Source of the DNA: Planctomycetaceae bacterium
GTDB taxonomy: Bacteria > Planctomycetota > Planctomycetia > Pirellulales > Thermoguttaceae
Assembly (NCBI GenBank): GCA_031289675.1
Contig: JAITOZ010000262.1
Span: 1 to 33,575, forward strand
Reading direction: 5' to 3'
Length of the DNA stretch: 33,575 bases
A model generated the notes under the pieces. It ran no database searches. It was not told the origin of the DNA and saw nothing but the letters and a program-made list of their open reading frames with translations. The position numbers and the translations under genes were made by a program. Positions within the stretch are counted from its first letter, which is position 1. Each line of letters starts with the position of its first letter. This document shows positions 8,135 to 17,046 of the stretch, one piece after another.

Positions 8135-10351
8135 ATGGCTGATACGTCTGCAAATAAAGGTGTTGACCGGATGTTGGTGCGCCTCGAACACCTCGATAAA
8201 CTGCTCAACCTCGCCGGAGAAGTCATCATCACCAGTTCGACTCTGCACGAACTCCAGCGTGATATGTCCGATGCCGTAACGCATCGCCGTCCAATGACCG
8301 AAGGCGATTTGCAGATTATCAAGTCGGCTGACGAAACTTCATCACGAATTTCACAAGACCTCCACGACCTCGTGATGGCTATCCGTATGGTCGAAATCGG
8401 CGAAACATTCAAACTCTTCCGCCGTCCCGTCAGAGACCTCGCAAGGAATCTCAAAAAAGACATCGAACTGAAATTTGAAGGCGATAAAGTCCTCGTTGAT
8501 AAAGCCCTCGCCGAACGGCTTGTCGAACCCGTTCTGCATATGCTGCGAAATGCGGCAGACCACGGACTCGAAACGCCGATTGAACGGCTGCACGACGGAA
8601 AAAATGAAACCGGTATCATTCTGCTCAAAGCCATCGAACACGAACACGAAACCGAAATCGTTGTTTCCGATGACGGACGCGGAATTGATGAACAAAAAGT
8701 TTACGAACGTGCCAAAAAGTTAGGCTTAATTGCTAACAGCGACAGACCGCCGCTCGTACAAGTACTTTGTACGTCCGGCTTTTCAATGAAAGAGAAGGCA
8801 ACGGACACATCGGGACGCGGTGTCGGACTCGATTTAGTCAACACGATGGTCGGCGAATTTAACGGAACAATCGAACTCGAAAGCGTTCCGAAACAGGGAA
8901 CAACGATTCGCCTGCACATTCCGAAACTCAAGGCGGTCAACATTATTGATGCGCTGATTGTCCGCTGTAACAATACGCTGTATGCGCTGTCGATTGACCA
9001 GGTTGTTAGTCTGCAAGGATTCAAGCCCGGCGACATTCAAGCGTCAATGGACAGGGAGCGTTTTATCCGGCATCTCGGTGAGCCGCTGGCTCTGTTCGAT
9101 TTATCGGAGTTGCTCGGCAGCGAAGCGTCGCAACTGGATAATTCCGAAGTCGTGCCGGTCGTCATTATCGAAGGCAAGAAAAGCAAAATTGCGTGCATTG
9201 TTACGGAATTTCTTGCCCCGTCGAAGTTAGTGAACGTGCCGCTTGCCAAAGATATGTTCAACCGCGATATGATGGGCATTGCCGGTACGTGCATCATCAG
9301 CGGCGGACGAGTCGGAATGACCGTGGACATCAATATGGCGGTTGCCAAAGCCGTCGGTGAAGTATTGGACGAAGAGGAAGGACACGAAGATGCGGCGGCG
9401 TTTTCCGGCAATGAAAATGCGCAGGACGCTCAAGAGCCGGAAATGATGATGTCCGGCACCGGTTCTTCGCTGCCGGATTCGACGGCAACGAAACATACGC
9501 AGGACGAATTGATAGCGAAGTCGAGGTTGTCGGCTGTCCGCGACCGGATTGCCAACCGTATCGAGGAGTCCAGTCAAAAAGACCTGAAAGATACGGACAT
9601 TTCCGACTTGCTGCAAGAGTTGTCGCACGGCTTGATGGAGTTGCAGGATGTACTGTTGACGCTGGAAAACGAGAAGAATCCTGAATTGATGAAGGAAGCC
9701 TTCCGCCGGCTGCACGCGGCAAAGGGCAACTTTACGATGCTTGGTGTAACAGTGTCGGCGGATTTGGCGCATCAACTGGAAACGCTGCTCGATTATGTCC
9801 GCAAGGATAAACTCGACCTGACGCAGGAGTTGATGGACATAATGCTTGACGGTGTTGCAGAACTGAATGCGGCAACGAAGATGCTGCCGGCGGGTACACC
9901 GGCGGACAATACGGCACTGCTGGAACGCATTGAAACGGTGATGCAGGAGATGAACAAGGACAAGCCGATAACTGACCCCGATGCTCTGCTGGGGACAACG
10001 TTTACGCTTGTTCCGACGGTGGAACTGCAACTGCTGGGCGTGTTAAAACAAGGCGGACAGGCATACGAAACGTTTATCCGTTTCAAGCCCGGCAGACAGG
10101 CGGCATTTTTGGTAGCGTATTTAACGTTACGAAAATTATGTTATCACGGAACGGTTTTGGCGACGCTGCCGAGCATAGCGGACATTGAGAGCGGCAACTG
10201 CGGTAATGCGGTGAAAGTGCTTTGGGCTTCACCGCTCAAGCCGGACGAATTAAAGGCGGCAATAGACCGCTGGGCAGAACTCTTTAATATCGCCGAGCAT
10301 CAAAGCGTTCCGACAACGGTGTTCCGCTACGATGCCAATGCAGAGATTTAG
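8135..10351 (+). CDS. CheA-like histidine kinase with permuted domains (Hpt at the C-terminal side)
   Basis: 738-aa protein with all main CheA parts in an unusual order. It opens directly with a dimerisation (P3) helix pair (LEHLDKLLNLAGEVIITSST). A CheA HATPase follows (LRNAADHGLE N-box, SDDGRGID, SGRGVGLDLV; about 120-275), then a CheW-like P5 domain (about 285-420). After an acidic linker comes an Hpt domain (about 495-600) with LHAAKGNF, in which His527 is the expected phospho-acceptor. The last 100 residues resemble the P2-like/Hpt-associated module. In classical CheA, Hpt (P1) and P2 come first. The protein probably receives signals through chemoreceptor arrays or an equivalent and phosphorylates a response regulator. 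No CheW, CheY, CheR or receptor gene is adjacent. Confidence 0.85.
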   Translation: MADTSANKGVDRMLVRLEHLDKLLNLAGEVIITSSTLHELQRDMSDAVTHRRPMTEGDLQIIKSADETSSRISQDLHDLVMAIRMVEIGETFKLFRRPVRDLARNLKKDIELKFEGDKVLVDKALAERLVEPVLHMLRNAADHGLETPIERLHDGKNETGIILLKAIEHEHETEIVVSDDGRGIDEQKVYERAKKLGLIANSDRPPLVQVLCTSGFSMKEKATDTSGRGVGLDLVNTMVGEFNGTIELESVPKQGTTIRLHIPKLKAVNIIDALIVRCNNTLYALSIDQVVSLQGFKPGDIQASMDRERFIRHLGEPLALFDLSELLGSEASQLDNSEVVPVVIIEGKKSKIACIVTEFLAPSKLVNVPLAKDMFNRDMMGIAGTCIISGGRVGMTVDINMAVAKAVGEVLDEEEGHEDAAAFSGNENAQDAQEPEMMMSGTGSSLPDSTATKHTQDELIAKSRLSAVRDRIANRIEESSQKDLKDTDISDLLQELSHGLMELQDVLLTLENEKNPELMKEAFRRLHAAKGNFTMLGVTVSADLAHQLETLLDYVRKDKLDLTQELMDIMLDGVAELNAATKMLPAGTPADNTALLERIETVMQEMNKDKPITDPDALLGTTFTLVPTVELQLLGVLKQGGQAYETFIRFKPGRQAAFLVAYLTLRKLCYHGTVLATLPSIADIESGNCGNAVKVLWASPLKPDELKAAIDRWAELFNIAEHQSVPTTVFRYDANAEI

Positions 10352-10663
10352 TGCAGGGAATTGCAAGACGGCAAAAATAGGTTTCAGAAACTTCAGAGAC
10401 GCTAACGCCGACTTGCCTGTTTCAACGGCATTTTTTGCTTTGTCCCGATTGTCCTTGACAGCATTTTCTAAATTAGACAACGAGGGTAAATCGCCGGCAC
10501 GTTATACCTTTTTACTTTAAATTTCGGTATATTTCGGTATTCGATAATGGAAAATCCTTGAAATCAAAGAAAAAGCAATCCATAAAAACCGAAAGTTAAA
10601 GTGTAACGAGTATAACAATGCAGCAGTCGCCGCCTCTTTGCGTTAATATCTCTGCACTCGCCG
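10352..10663. other. 312-bp intergenic region without a convincing gene
   Basis: Lies between the convergent CheA-like and smc genes. A minus-strand reading frame (TTG start near 10480) gives an amphipathic start, MSNLENAVKDNRDKAKNAVE, but runs antisense into the CheA 3' end; I do not call it. No clear terminator hairpin was found. Confidence 0.4.
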
Positions 10664-13600
10664 TTATGCCGCCTTCAACAATTCGCCGTTTTCGGCAACA
10701 TCAACGAACTGCACCGATGCCTGTTTCGACACGCCGCTTTCCTGCATCGTGATACCGTATATTGATGAGGCGTACGCCATCGACTTCTTGGAATGAGTAA
10801 TCATCAGGAACTGCGTTTCCTTGCTGAACTCCTTAATCACATTGTTGTAACGGTCAACGTTTCCTTCATCTAGAGCGGCATCACATTCATCAAGGATACA
10901 CACCGGATTCGGTTTGTAACGGAAAAATGCCAGCAGCAGCGCAAAACACGTCAGCGTTTTTTCGCCGCCGGAAAGCAGCATCACGTTTTTCAATTCCTTG
11001 CCGGGCGGTTTCGCAATAATATCAATACCGCTTTCTAATTGATTATCAGGATTGTCAAGCACCAAGTCCGCAGAACCGCCGCCGAAAAGTTGACGGAACA
11101 TATTTTGAAAATGCTGCCGAACGCCTTCAAAGGTTTCTGAAAAAATCCGCTGACTGTCTGTATTAAGCGTCTCAATTTGCTTCTCTATTAACTTCTTTGC
11201 CGAAGTAATGTCGTTGTAATGTGCCGAATATGTCTTATATTGTATCTCCAAAGCGTCAAGCGTTTCCATCGCTTCAAGATTGACATTTCCGAGACGCTCT
11301 ATGTGTTCCCGGAGCCGCATCATTTCTTCTTTTAACGCTGCCGTATCGGCAGCGGCTGTATCCGCATCGGTCTCTTCGGCAGCGGCTTCCTCTGAATTAT
11401 CGTTACAAATTGTTAAATGACAATCTGTTAACCCGGCTCCGTATTCGTCCCGAATTTTATCGGCAGCCGTTTTTTGTTCCTGCAAATACCGTTCGAGTTG
11501 CAGTTGCAGTGTATTGATTTTTATCCGCTCCGCTTCCCATTCATTGTGCAAACGTTTAAACTCCGTTTGCTTCTTTGACCGCTTTGCCGCTGCCTGTTTC
11601 CGTGCGGCAGAATACTCCGCCGACTGCTGCCGCAGTTGCTCCTTTTGCAAATAGAGCGATGCCGATGACGCTTCCGTGTGTAACACCGACAAAAGAACAG
11701 CATCGAGACGTGATTGCAGCGTTTTACATTGCAGACGCTGCTCCGTAAGCATTTTTTGACGTTCCTTCAACCGGTCTTCATAATGCCGGAGACTTTCCCG
11801 AAGCGAATCCAAACGCTCTTCGCTTTTCGCCAGATTTATTTTCGTGTTCACCGTCTTACGCTGATGTTCCTCGTAATCAGACAAGGCTGCCTCCAATGCG
11901 TGTTTCGTTTCCGCTTGTTCCGTTTCCAAAGCGGTTAATTCATCTGCAAGTTGCGCCCGTAATGTTTTTGTTTGATGCAATTCTTCCGACGTTTCGGCAA
12001 TTTGCAAATCAATTTTTTCTATTTCTGCCGAGCGGTTGTTGTACTGTTCAGCACCTTGTTTGCTTTTTTCCTTTAATGTTACAAATTGATGCTTTTCTGC
12101 TTCATATTCTGTTACTGCTTTTTGATGTTCCCGCATTTCGTCTTCAACGTCAATTTCATCGCTGTTCACTCTGTCTTGGGCAACACTGACAGCAATTTCC
12201 CGTTCGACAACCTCTTTATCAAGTGCCGCCATTTGTTCGCTCAGGTTGCGCAATTCACTGCGCCGGGTGATTAAACCGGCTGCGGTGTTGAGCGGACCGA
12301 CAATCAGCGCACCGTCCGGAGTCAGCATTTCCCCGTTGACCGTAAGGAAACTTGTCCGGTCATCGCTTTCCTTATAGAGTTGTCTCGCAGCGGCAATGCT
12401 GTTGACAATCCAAATCCGTCCCAAGAGGCGGCGTGCCAAGTGTTGAAATTTTGGTTCCGTTTGGACAAACTGGTCGGCACGTCCCAGCACGCCGGCTCTG
12501 CCTGCAAACGGATTGGTTGTCATCCACGGGGCTTCCTGTTCACTGGGGTCAAGCCAAATAAAACCGACACGACCGGCAAAATCACCGGCATTCTTTTCAA
12601 TGTAACGAAACAACTCTGCTTTCGGACTCACGACAATATGCTGCGATACCGAACCGAGGGCTAATTCAATGAGCGATGCCGATTCAAACTCAACGCGGAG
12701 TAAATCCGCAACAAGACCGAAGGCGTGGCGAAACGGACTTTCGGCATCGCGGGATTTTTGTAACACTTCACGCACACCCGGACTTAATCCTTCGTTTTTC
12801 CGTATCAGTTCTTCGAGAAGCGAAATACGCTCTTTCATTCCGCTCTGTCTCTGTTTTAATTCGGAAAGTTGTCCGGTCAGTTCCGCATATTCCCTGACTC
12901 TGCTGCTCTTGCGCTCTTTTGCCTCTTCGAGTTGTTTCTTTTTCTGCTGCGCTGCGGCTTCCAATGCAGCAACGGCATTTTTCCTTTCTCCGAGTTGATT
13001 TTCGTAACCGATATTTTTTTCCGCCTGTTCGGCTAATTTTGCGGTATCCCGCGTTTTCGTCTTTTGCAGCGTTTCAAGCCGTGTTTTCAAGCCGTTGACC
13101 GTTCCGGCAAGTTCTGCATTTTGCTCTTTCCGTCCGGCAATATCACGGTCTATTGTTTCACATTCCTGCTGCTTCGCCTTGCATAACTCTTCCAAAACGG
13201 TATCTTCTTTGAGCGATGTCTGATACTCTGCCGCAACGTCCGTACTGATTTGTTCTGCCTTTTGAATATCATCAGCCGTCTTGAGCCGCATTTCCTCAAT
13301 GCCGGTACTGCGGACACGCAATTCCAGAAGTTGTTGACCGTTTGCGGCAATACCGGCTTCAATTTCTTCCGCCTGCGAAAAAAGCAGTTTTATCGTCGAT
13401 TGTTCTCCGGCAATCCGCTGTCTGACTGCCGCCCATTCGCCTTCATACAGACGGATTTTCTCATCAAGACTTTCCATTTCGCTGCTGCATTGCGTCAACG
13501 CTTTTTCGTTTTCCTCTGCCGCAGCACTTTTTTGTCCGGCATTTTTCGTCAATTCCGTAATTTGATTTTGCAGCACCGCACATTGTACGCCGCAATGCCG

Positions 13601-14299
13601 ATATTCTGCCCTTGCCGATTGAATACGGATTGTTTTGAGCCGGTCGGAGTATTGCCGGTAGAGTTGCGCTTTCCCTGCCTGACTTCGGGCTGACTTTAAT
13701 TGATGTTCGATTTCGTTGACCTTGTCGTTGAGACGCACGAGGTTATGGTCAATGCGTTCATAACGGCGTTGGATTTCCAGTTTTCGGGCATTGAACCGGC
13801 TGATACCGGCGGCTTCATCGAAAAGGATGCGCCGCTGTACTGCTGAACTTTGCAGCAGCGATTCCACCCGCCCTTGTTCGATAATGCTGTATGCCTGTGT
13901 ACTGAGACCGGTGCCGGCGAGCAGTTCTTTGATGTCTTTCAATCGGGAAGCCTGCCGGTTAATAAGATATTCGCCTTCACCGCTTCGATAAACGCGGCGG
14001 GTGATATGCACTTGCGGCGTATCGAGATTGAATGTGTGATTCGAGTTATCGAAACTTAATGTCACTTCGGCACTGCCGAGCGGTGTTCTGCCGGCACTGC
14101 CGTTAAAAATCACATCGGTCGCTTCGCTGCTGCGCAATTTTTTCATTGATTGTTCGCCGAGAACCCATTTGATTGCGTCAACGATATTGGATTTACCGGA
14201 ACCGTTGGGACCAACGATGGCGCAAATTCCTTCGCCGAACTCTAATTTTGTCCGGTCGGCGAAACTCTTGAACCCTGATAATTCGATGGCTGTGAGCAT
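10664..14299 (-). CDS. smc: Chromosome segregation ATPase SMC
   Basis: 1211-aa bacterial SMC. The N-terminal ABC head begins MLTAIELSGFKSFADRT with Walker A GPNGSGKSN, then Q-loop/signature-proximal blocks (STQAYSIIEQGRVE). A long coiled coil follows, with a hinge at about residues 500-660 (GLSPGVREVL, FGLVADLLRVE, VNGEMLTPDGALIVGP) and a return coil. The C-terminal head has LLSGGEKTLTCFALLLAFF (signature) and CILDECDAALDE (Walker B). SMC dimers, usually with ScpA and ScpB, extrude DNA loops and individualise chromosomes. scpA and scpB are not next to it. A 14-bp tandem repeat and a duplicated 125-bp block lie upstream of its start, so expression or replication effects of those repeats would touch this gene first. 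Confidence 0.97.
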   Translation of the reverse strand: MLTAIELSGFKSFADRTKLEFGEGICAIVGPNGSGKSNIVDAIKWVLGEQSMKKLRSSEATDVIFNGSAGRTPLGSAEVTLSFDNSNHTFNLDTPQVHITRRVYRSGEGEYLINRQASRLKDIKELLAGTGLSTQAYSIIEQGRVESLLQSSAVQRRILFDEAAGISRFNARKLEIQRRYERIDHNLVRLNDKVNEIEHQLKSARSQAGKAQLYRQYSDRLKTIRIQSARAEYRHCGVQCAVLQNQITELTKNAGQKSAAAEENEKALTQCSSEMESLDEKIRLYEGEWAAVRQRIAGEQSTIKLLFSQAEEIEAGIAANGQQLLELRVRSTGIEEMRLKTADDIQKAEQISTDVAAEYQTSLKEDTVLEELCKAKQQECETIDRDIAGRKEQNAELAGTVNGLKTRLETLQKTKTRDTAKLAEQAEKNIGYENQLGERKNAVAALEAAAQQKKKQLEEAKERKSSRVREYAELTGQLSELKQRQSGMKERISLLEELIRKNEGLSPGVREVLQKSRDAESPFRHAFGLVADLLRVEFESASLIELALGSVSQHIVVSPKAELFRYIEKNAGDFAGRVGFIWLDPSEQEAPWMTTNPFAGRAGVLGRADQFVQTEPKFQHLARRLLGRIWIVNSIAAARQLYKESDDRTSFLTVNGEMLTPDGALIVGPLNTAAGLITRRSELRNLSEQMAALDKEVVEREIAVSVAQDRVNSDEIDVEDEMREHQKAVTEYEAEKHQFVTLKEKSKQGAEQYNNRSAEIEKIDLQIAETSEELHQTKTLRAQLADELTALETEQAETKHALEAALSDYEEHQRKTVNTKINLAKSEERLDSLRESLRHYEDRLKERQKMLTEQRLQCKTLQSRLDAVLLSVLHTEASSASLYLQKEQLRQQSAEYSAARKQAAAKRSKKQTEFKRLHNEWEAERIKINTLQLQLERYLQEQKTAADKIRDEYGAGLTDCHLTICNDNSEEAAAEETDADTAAADTAALKEEMMRLREHIERLGNVNLEAMETLDALEIQYKTYSAHYNDITSAKKLIEKQIETLNTDSQRIFSETFEGVRQHFQNMFRQLFGGGSADLVLDNPDNQLESGIDIIAKPPGKELKNVMLLSGGEKTLTCFALLLAFFRYKPNPVCILDECDAALDEGNVDRYNNVIKEFSKETQFLMITHSKKSMAYASSIYGITMQESGVSKQASVQFVDVAENGELLKAA

Positions 14300-14410
14300 A
14301 GAAATCCAACGGAAGGATAAGGATTGAGCAGAAAACGGTCAAGAGGAAATGACCGGTTACGTTCCGGCGGACGGTATTGCATACGGGAGCGTAAAACTTT
14401 ATCGGGTATT

Positions 14411-14488
14411 TTTTTTGACAATAATTTTTTGACAATAATTTTTTGACAATAATTTTTTGACAATAATTTTTTGACAATAATTTTTTGA
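14411..14488. repeat. 14-bp tandem repeat, 5.5 perfect copies
   Basis: Unit TTTTTTGACAATAA occurs five times head to tail without mismatch (14411-14480), followed by a partial TTTTTTGA. Each unit contains TTGACA on the plus strand. The array starts 111 bp upstream of the smc start codon. Because 14 is not a multiple of 3, the minus-strand open frame across it (Lys/Asn/Cys-rich) changes phase at each copy and is not a likely protein. Confidence 0.95.
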
Positions 14489-14506
14489 ACATAAGGTTTT
14501 CCTTTG

Positions 14507-14632
14507 TCCGAAACCCTTATTTTTCTCCGGTACCCTTAATAGCACAGGTTCCCATTCATTGCTTCCCCTTATTTGTAAATTAAGGGAATAAGGGTAAGAG
14601 TTTGGAGACGCATTACTATTAAGGGGGCGGAA
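14507..14632. repeat. Direct repeat block, copy 1 (about 126 bp)
   Basis: Nearly identical to 14697-14821; the only clear differences are one extra T in the early T run and G versus T near the end. Inside are several versions of CCCTTA and its complement: TACCCTTAATAG near the start pairs with CTATTAAGGG near the end, and CCCCTTATTTG with AATAAGGGTAAG in the middle. Transcripts could therefore fold strongly. No open frame of interest. Confidence 0.9.
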
Positions 14633-14696
14633 AATGAAAATAAGGGTTATGCAAGTTTTCGCTTCCTGATTTCCCCGCATTACTCGTCACTCGTCA

Positions 14697-14821
14697 TCCG
14701 AAACCCTTATTTTCTCCGGTACCCTTAATAGCACAGGTTCCCATTCATTGCTTCCCCTTATTTGTAAATTAAGGGAATAAGGGTAAGAGTTTGGAGACGC
14801 ATTACTATTAAGGGGTCGGAA
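14697..14821. repeat. Direct repeat block, copy 2 (about 125 bp)
   Basis: Second copy of the block at 14507-14632, 190 bp downstream in the same orientation. The 64 bp between the copies are unrelated. High identity implies recent duplication or an active small element; the internal inverted repeats would suit a MITE-like or REP-like sequence, but no target-site duplication was recognised. Confidence 0.9.
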
Positions 14822-15095
14822 ACAACCCAACCAATACCACGTTCCAACACCGAATTGAGCGTTGCTGCCAACGTTTTCATCTGCCTCCCCGCTCAACATA
14901 CAAAAACTACCATATTTAACAGCGAAACCGTGATATATGATAGTTTGCCCGTGAAATAATCTAGTTTCGTTTGCAAATGCTTTCTGAAAATAAACGCCAT
15001 CTATAAAAAAATAATTTTTTTAATAACAATTACACTCCTTAAAAACAAGAGCAAAACCTCTTTTTTCTTTACAAATACCGGAACGGCGGTCTCTT
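14822..15095. other. AT-rich gene-free segment
   Basis: Between the second 125-bp repeat and the sigma-54 promoter. Rich in A/T runs; I see no gene, RNA gene or repeat in it. It could hold upstream activator sites for the sigma-54 promoter, but none is recognisable by eye. Confidence 0.4.
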
Positions 15096-15111
15096 TGGCA
15101 CGGTTCTTGCA
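15096..15111 (+). promoter_or_regulatory. Sigma-54 (RpoN) -24/-12 promoter
   Basis: TGGCACGGTTCTTGCA fits the RpoN consensus TGGCACG-N4-TTGC[A/T] at every fixed position with correct spacing. It points toward the DUF1559 gene, whose start is about 400 bp downstream. Transcription would begin near 15122, inside the minisatellite, giving a long repeat-rich leader. Sigma-54 promoters need an enhancer-binding ATPase, which is not in the window. Confidence 0.65.
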
Positions 15112-15290
15112 ATAGTTACAGGATAGGAATAGTTACAGGAATAGTTGTTATAGGAATAGTTACAGGAATAGTTACAGGAATAGTTGTTATGGGAATAGTT
15201 ACAGGAATAGTTATGGGAATAGCTATAGGAACAACCATAGGAACGGTTATAGGGATAGTTACAGGAATATATGAATAGTTATGGGAACAG
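15111..15290. repeat. Minisatellite of 12-bp-like units
   Basis: Roughly fifteen imperfect units built on GGAATAGTTACA, with variants GGAATAGTTGTTATA, GGAATAGTTATG and GGAATAGCTATA. Read on the minus strand it encodes a Pro-Val-Thr-Ile/Pro-Ile-Thr repeat, but that frame has no credible gene context. It begins exactly downstream of the sigma-54 promoter, so it probably forms the 5' leader of that transcript. Confidence 0.85.
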
Positions 15291-15344
15291 AGAGGCAGAG
15301 CAAAGGGTGCTGCTGCCGTTAATACTCCATCCTGAAACTGCATA

Positions 15345-15357
15345 AGGGACTGGCATA
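15345..15357 (+). repeat. Solo IS1595-type end fragment
   Basis: AGGGACTGGCATA is identical to the first 13 bases of the IS end at 33120, and AATACTCCATCCTG just upstream (15321-15334) resembles the repeat at 33264-33277 with one mismatch. No transposase follows, so this looks like debris from an IS insertion or deletion. Confidence 0.5.
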
Positions 15358-15480
15358 AAGATAACTTCCGCAGGCAGGGGGTTGTCAAAAAGATAGATAA
15401 CTATACAATAACTCCTACTAATTACATAGGTAAAATAGATAAACAAGTCTATTTAAGAGCGGAATACAAAACTAACTAAC

Positions 15481-15497
15481 CGGTCGCTAGACGACCG
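15481..15497. other. Small hairpin upstream of the DUF1559 gene
   Basis: CGGTCG and CGACCG flank a 5-base loop 22 bp before the start codon; AAAGGATA after it (about 15507-15514) is a reasonable Shine-Dalgarno. The hairpin sits near, but does not cover, this site. Confidence 0.4.
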
Positions 15498-15518
15498 CTA
15501 ACAAAGAAAGGATAGGAT

Positions 15519-16922
15519 ATGTTTACAACAAGTTTGAAACAGCAAAGTGCTGCAAAATTGACCTCACGTAAGAGAGAGAGAGAGAGAGAGACGGGATCCC
15601 GTCGAATCGGCTTCACTCTCGTTGAACTTCTCGTCGTTATTGCCATCATCGGCATTCTAGTTTCGCTGCTCCTTCCGGCAGTGCAGGCTGCACGCGAGGC
15701 AGCAAGGCGAATGCAATGTACCAACAACCTCAAACAGTTCGGCATCGCCATACATAACTATCACGACACACACAACTCCTTGCCGGCAGCAACCTGGCAC
15801 CTCGGATCCCTTGACCGGGCTTACTCGTACTACCGTGATGACCACAATGAATCCGGTACGGCAGCCGCAAACGAATGGCGGGCAGATATGACCACGATGT
15901 GGGGAGCAAACGTTTTCCTGCTGCCGTTTATAGAACAAATTGCCCGATACGAAGCCGTTGTCGAAGTCGCTTCGAAACACGGACCTCAAAATACTATTGA
16001 CCCAACACTGAATACTGCCAACAAGATGCACACAAATCGAATTGCTAAACCTTATTGGGGCTGCTATGACGATGGTTCCTCGGAAGGCGAACGGCACAAT
16101 ATGTCCTATTTTCCAGATCGGAATCAGGCCAACAGAGCATTAATGACTCCAGACCGTATCGCCCTGCTGCAAAGTGCGACCGGCGGCGTTATTGCGGCAC
16201 TGCTTTGTCCTTCCGACCCGGAGGGGAATCGTCCGGGCAGAAACAACACCGCACGAACCAACATCTTCACCTGCCGCGGCGATGGAGTGGACGCTATCTG
16301 TTACTCAACAGACGAGACACTGAATGCACCCTACAAGACATCAAAAAGAGGTTTTTTTACACCGCACGAAAAAAAGGATTTTTCCCGCATTACTGACGGA
16401 TTGAGTAACACGGTTGCCGCATCTGAAAGCATCACAACGCAGATACTCACCGGTCCGGCATCGGAAGCACCAAAGGTTTTATCAGTTGCCGGCAATGTTT
16501 ATGCTGCAACGTCCGGTATTACTCCCCGTGCAGCATTTTTGGCTGCCTCGAATGACGGAAAGCACCTCAATCCGGCCTACCGCAATATATGGCGGGGACA
16601 GTGGTATTCCGACGGACGCGCCACCTGCACAGGGTTCCAAACGGTTATTAAACCGAACGGTCCGAATGTTTCGCCGGGACCGGACGATACCAAGTTAGCA
16701 CCGCAGATATTTGCTGCTCAAAGTTATCATACCGGCGGCGTGAATGTTCTCTTCGGAGACGGTGCTGTCCAGTTCGTTTCCGAGAACATCGACAACGCTA
16801 ATTTAAGCACTCCCAGCGGCGCGGCGGTATCCAAAGACGGACCGATATCCGGTCCCAGCCCTTACGGTGTCTGGGGAGCATTGGGATCGATTGACGGCGA
16901 TGAAGCAGTTGCATTGCCGTAG
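15519..16922 (+). CDS. DUF1559 protein with prepilin-type N-terminus
   Basis: 467-aa Planctomycete-hallmark protein. A basic leader of about 30 residues precedes [20 protein letters not shown], a prepilin peptidase site and transmembrane helix, then [17 protein letters not shown] and NNLKQ, the constant opening of DUF1559. The C-terminus has [20 protein letters not shown], the family's H-x-x-G-x-N-x-x-x-x-D-G motif. The role is unknown; the protein is thought to be surface or pilus associated. The leader is odd: codons 18-24 come from an (AG)10 tract that reads Arg-Glu repeats. The start at 15519 has a Shine-Dalgarno-like AAAGGATA. A sigma-54 promoter lies about 400 bp upstream. A lipoprotein gene follows after 124 bp. 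Confidence 0.93.
   Translation: MFTTSLKQQSAAKLTSRKRERERETGSRRIGFTLVELLVVIAIIGILVSLLLPAVQAAREAARRMQCTNNLKQFGIAIHNYHDTHNSLPAATWHLGSLDRAYSYYRDDHNESGTAAANEWRADMTTMWGANVFLLPFIEQIARYEAVVEVASKHGPQNTIDPTLNTANKMHTNRIAKPYWGCYDDGSSEGERHNMSYFPDRNQANRALMTPDRIALLQSATGGVIAALLCPSDPEGNRPGRNNTARTNIFTCRGDGVDAICYSTDETLNAPYKTSKRGFFTPHEKKDFSRITDGLSNTVAASESITTQILTGPASEAPKVLSVAGNVYAATSGITPRAAFLAASNDGKHLNPAYRNIWRGQWYSDGRATCTGFQTVIKPNGPNVSPGPDDTKLAPQIFAAQSYHTGGVNVLFGDGAVQFVSENIDNANLSTPSGAAVSKDGPISGPSPYGVWGALGSIDGDEAVALP
15571..15591 (+). repeat. (AG)10 simple sequence repeat inside the DUF1559 leader
   Basis: Ten AG units plus a final A, starting 52 bases into the gene and upstream of the codons for the prepilin cleavage site. 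A gain or loss of a unit would shift the frame before any functional part is translated, as in known phase-variable genes. Confidence 0.9.
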
Positions 16923-16934
16923 TTCGGGAATGGA

Positions 16935-17020
16935 GAATTGATAATTGAGAATGGAGAATTAGAGGAAAACGGAAAACGGGTTCGGTATAGAATCGTATTC
17001 TAATTATCAATTATCAATTC
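16935..17020. repeat. 14-bp perfect inverted repeat between DUF1559 and lipoprotein genes
   Basis: GAATTGATAATTGA (16935-16948) is matched by TCAATTATCAATTC (17007-17020), 58 bp apart. An extra copy of AATGGAGAATT lies between the arms. It is AT-rich, without a T-tract, so it is more likely a dispersed palindromic element than a strong terminator. Confidence 0.7.
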
Positions 17021-17046
17021 ATTACTAACCTTTAACCATAATACTT

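Noticed and set aside
10250-10480. Small minus-strand frame starting MSNLENAVKDNRDKAKNAVE
   Set aside because: TTG start and its second half is antisense to the CheA 3' end. Possible but not supportable.
14411-14488. Possible CRISPR array
   Set aside because: Repeats are directly adjacent without spacers, and no cas gene is present.
14399-14899. Minus-strand open frames sharing NSYPYSLNLQIRGSNEWE
   Set aside because: They repeat only because the 125-bp DNA block is duplicated; the 14-bp array makes the rest. No sign of coding selection.
15116-15388. Minus-strand open frame with Pro-Val-Thr-Ile repeats (90 residues)
   Set aside because: It is the translation of the minisatellite, antisense to a likely sigma-54 transcript, with no ribosome site or homologue recognised.
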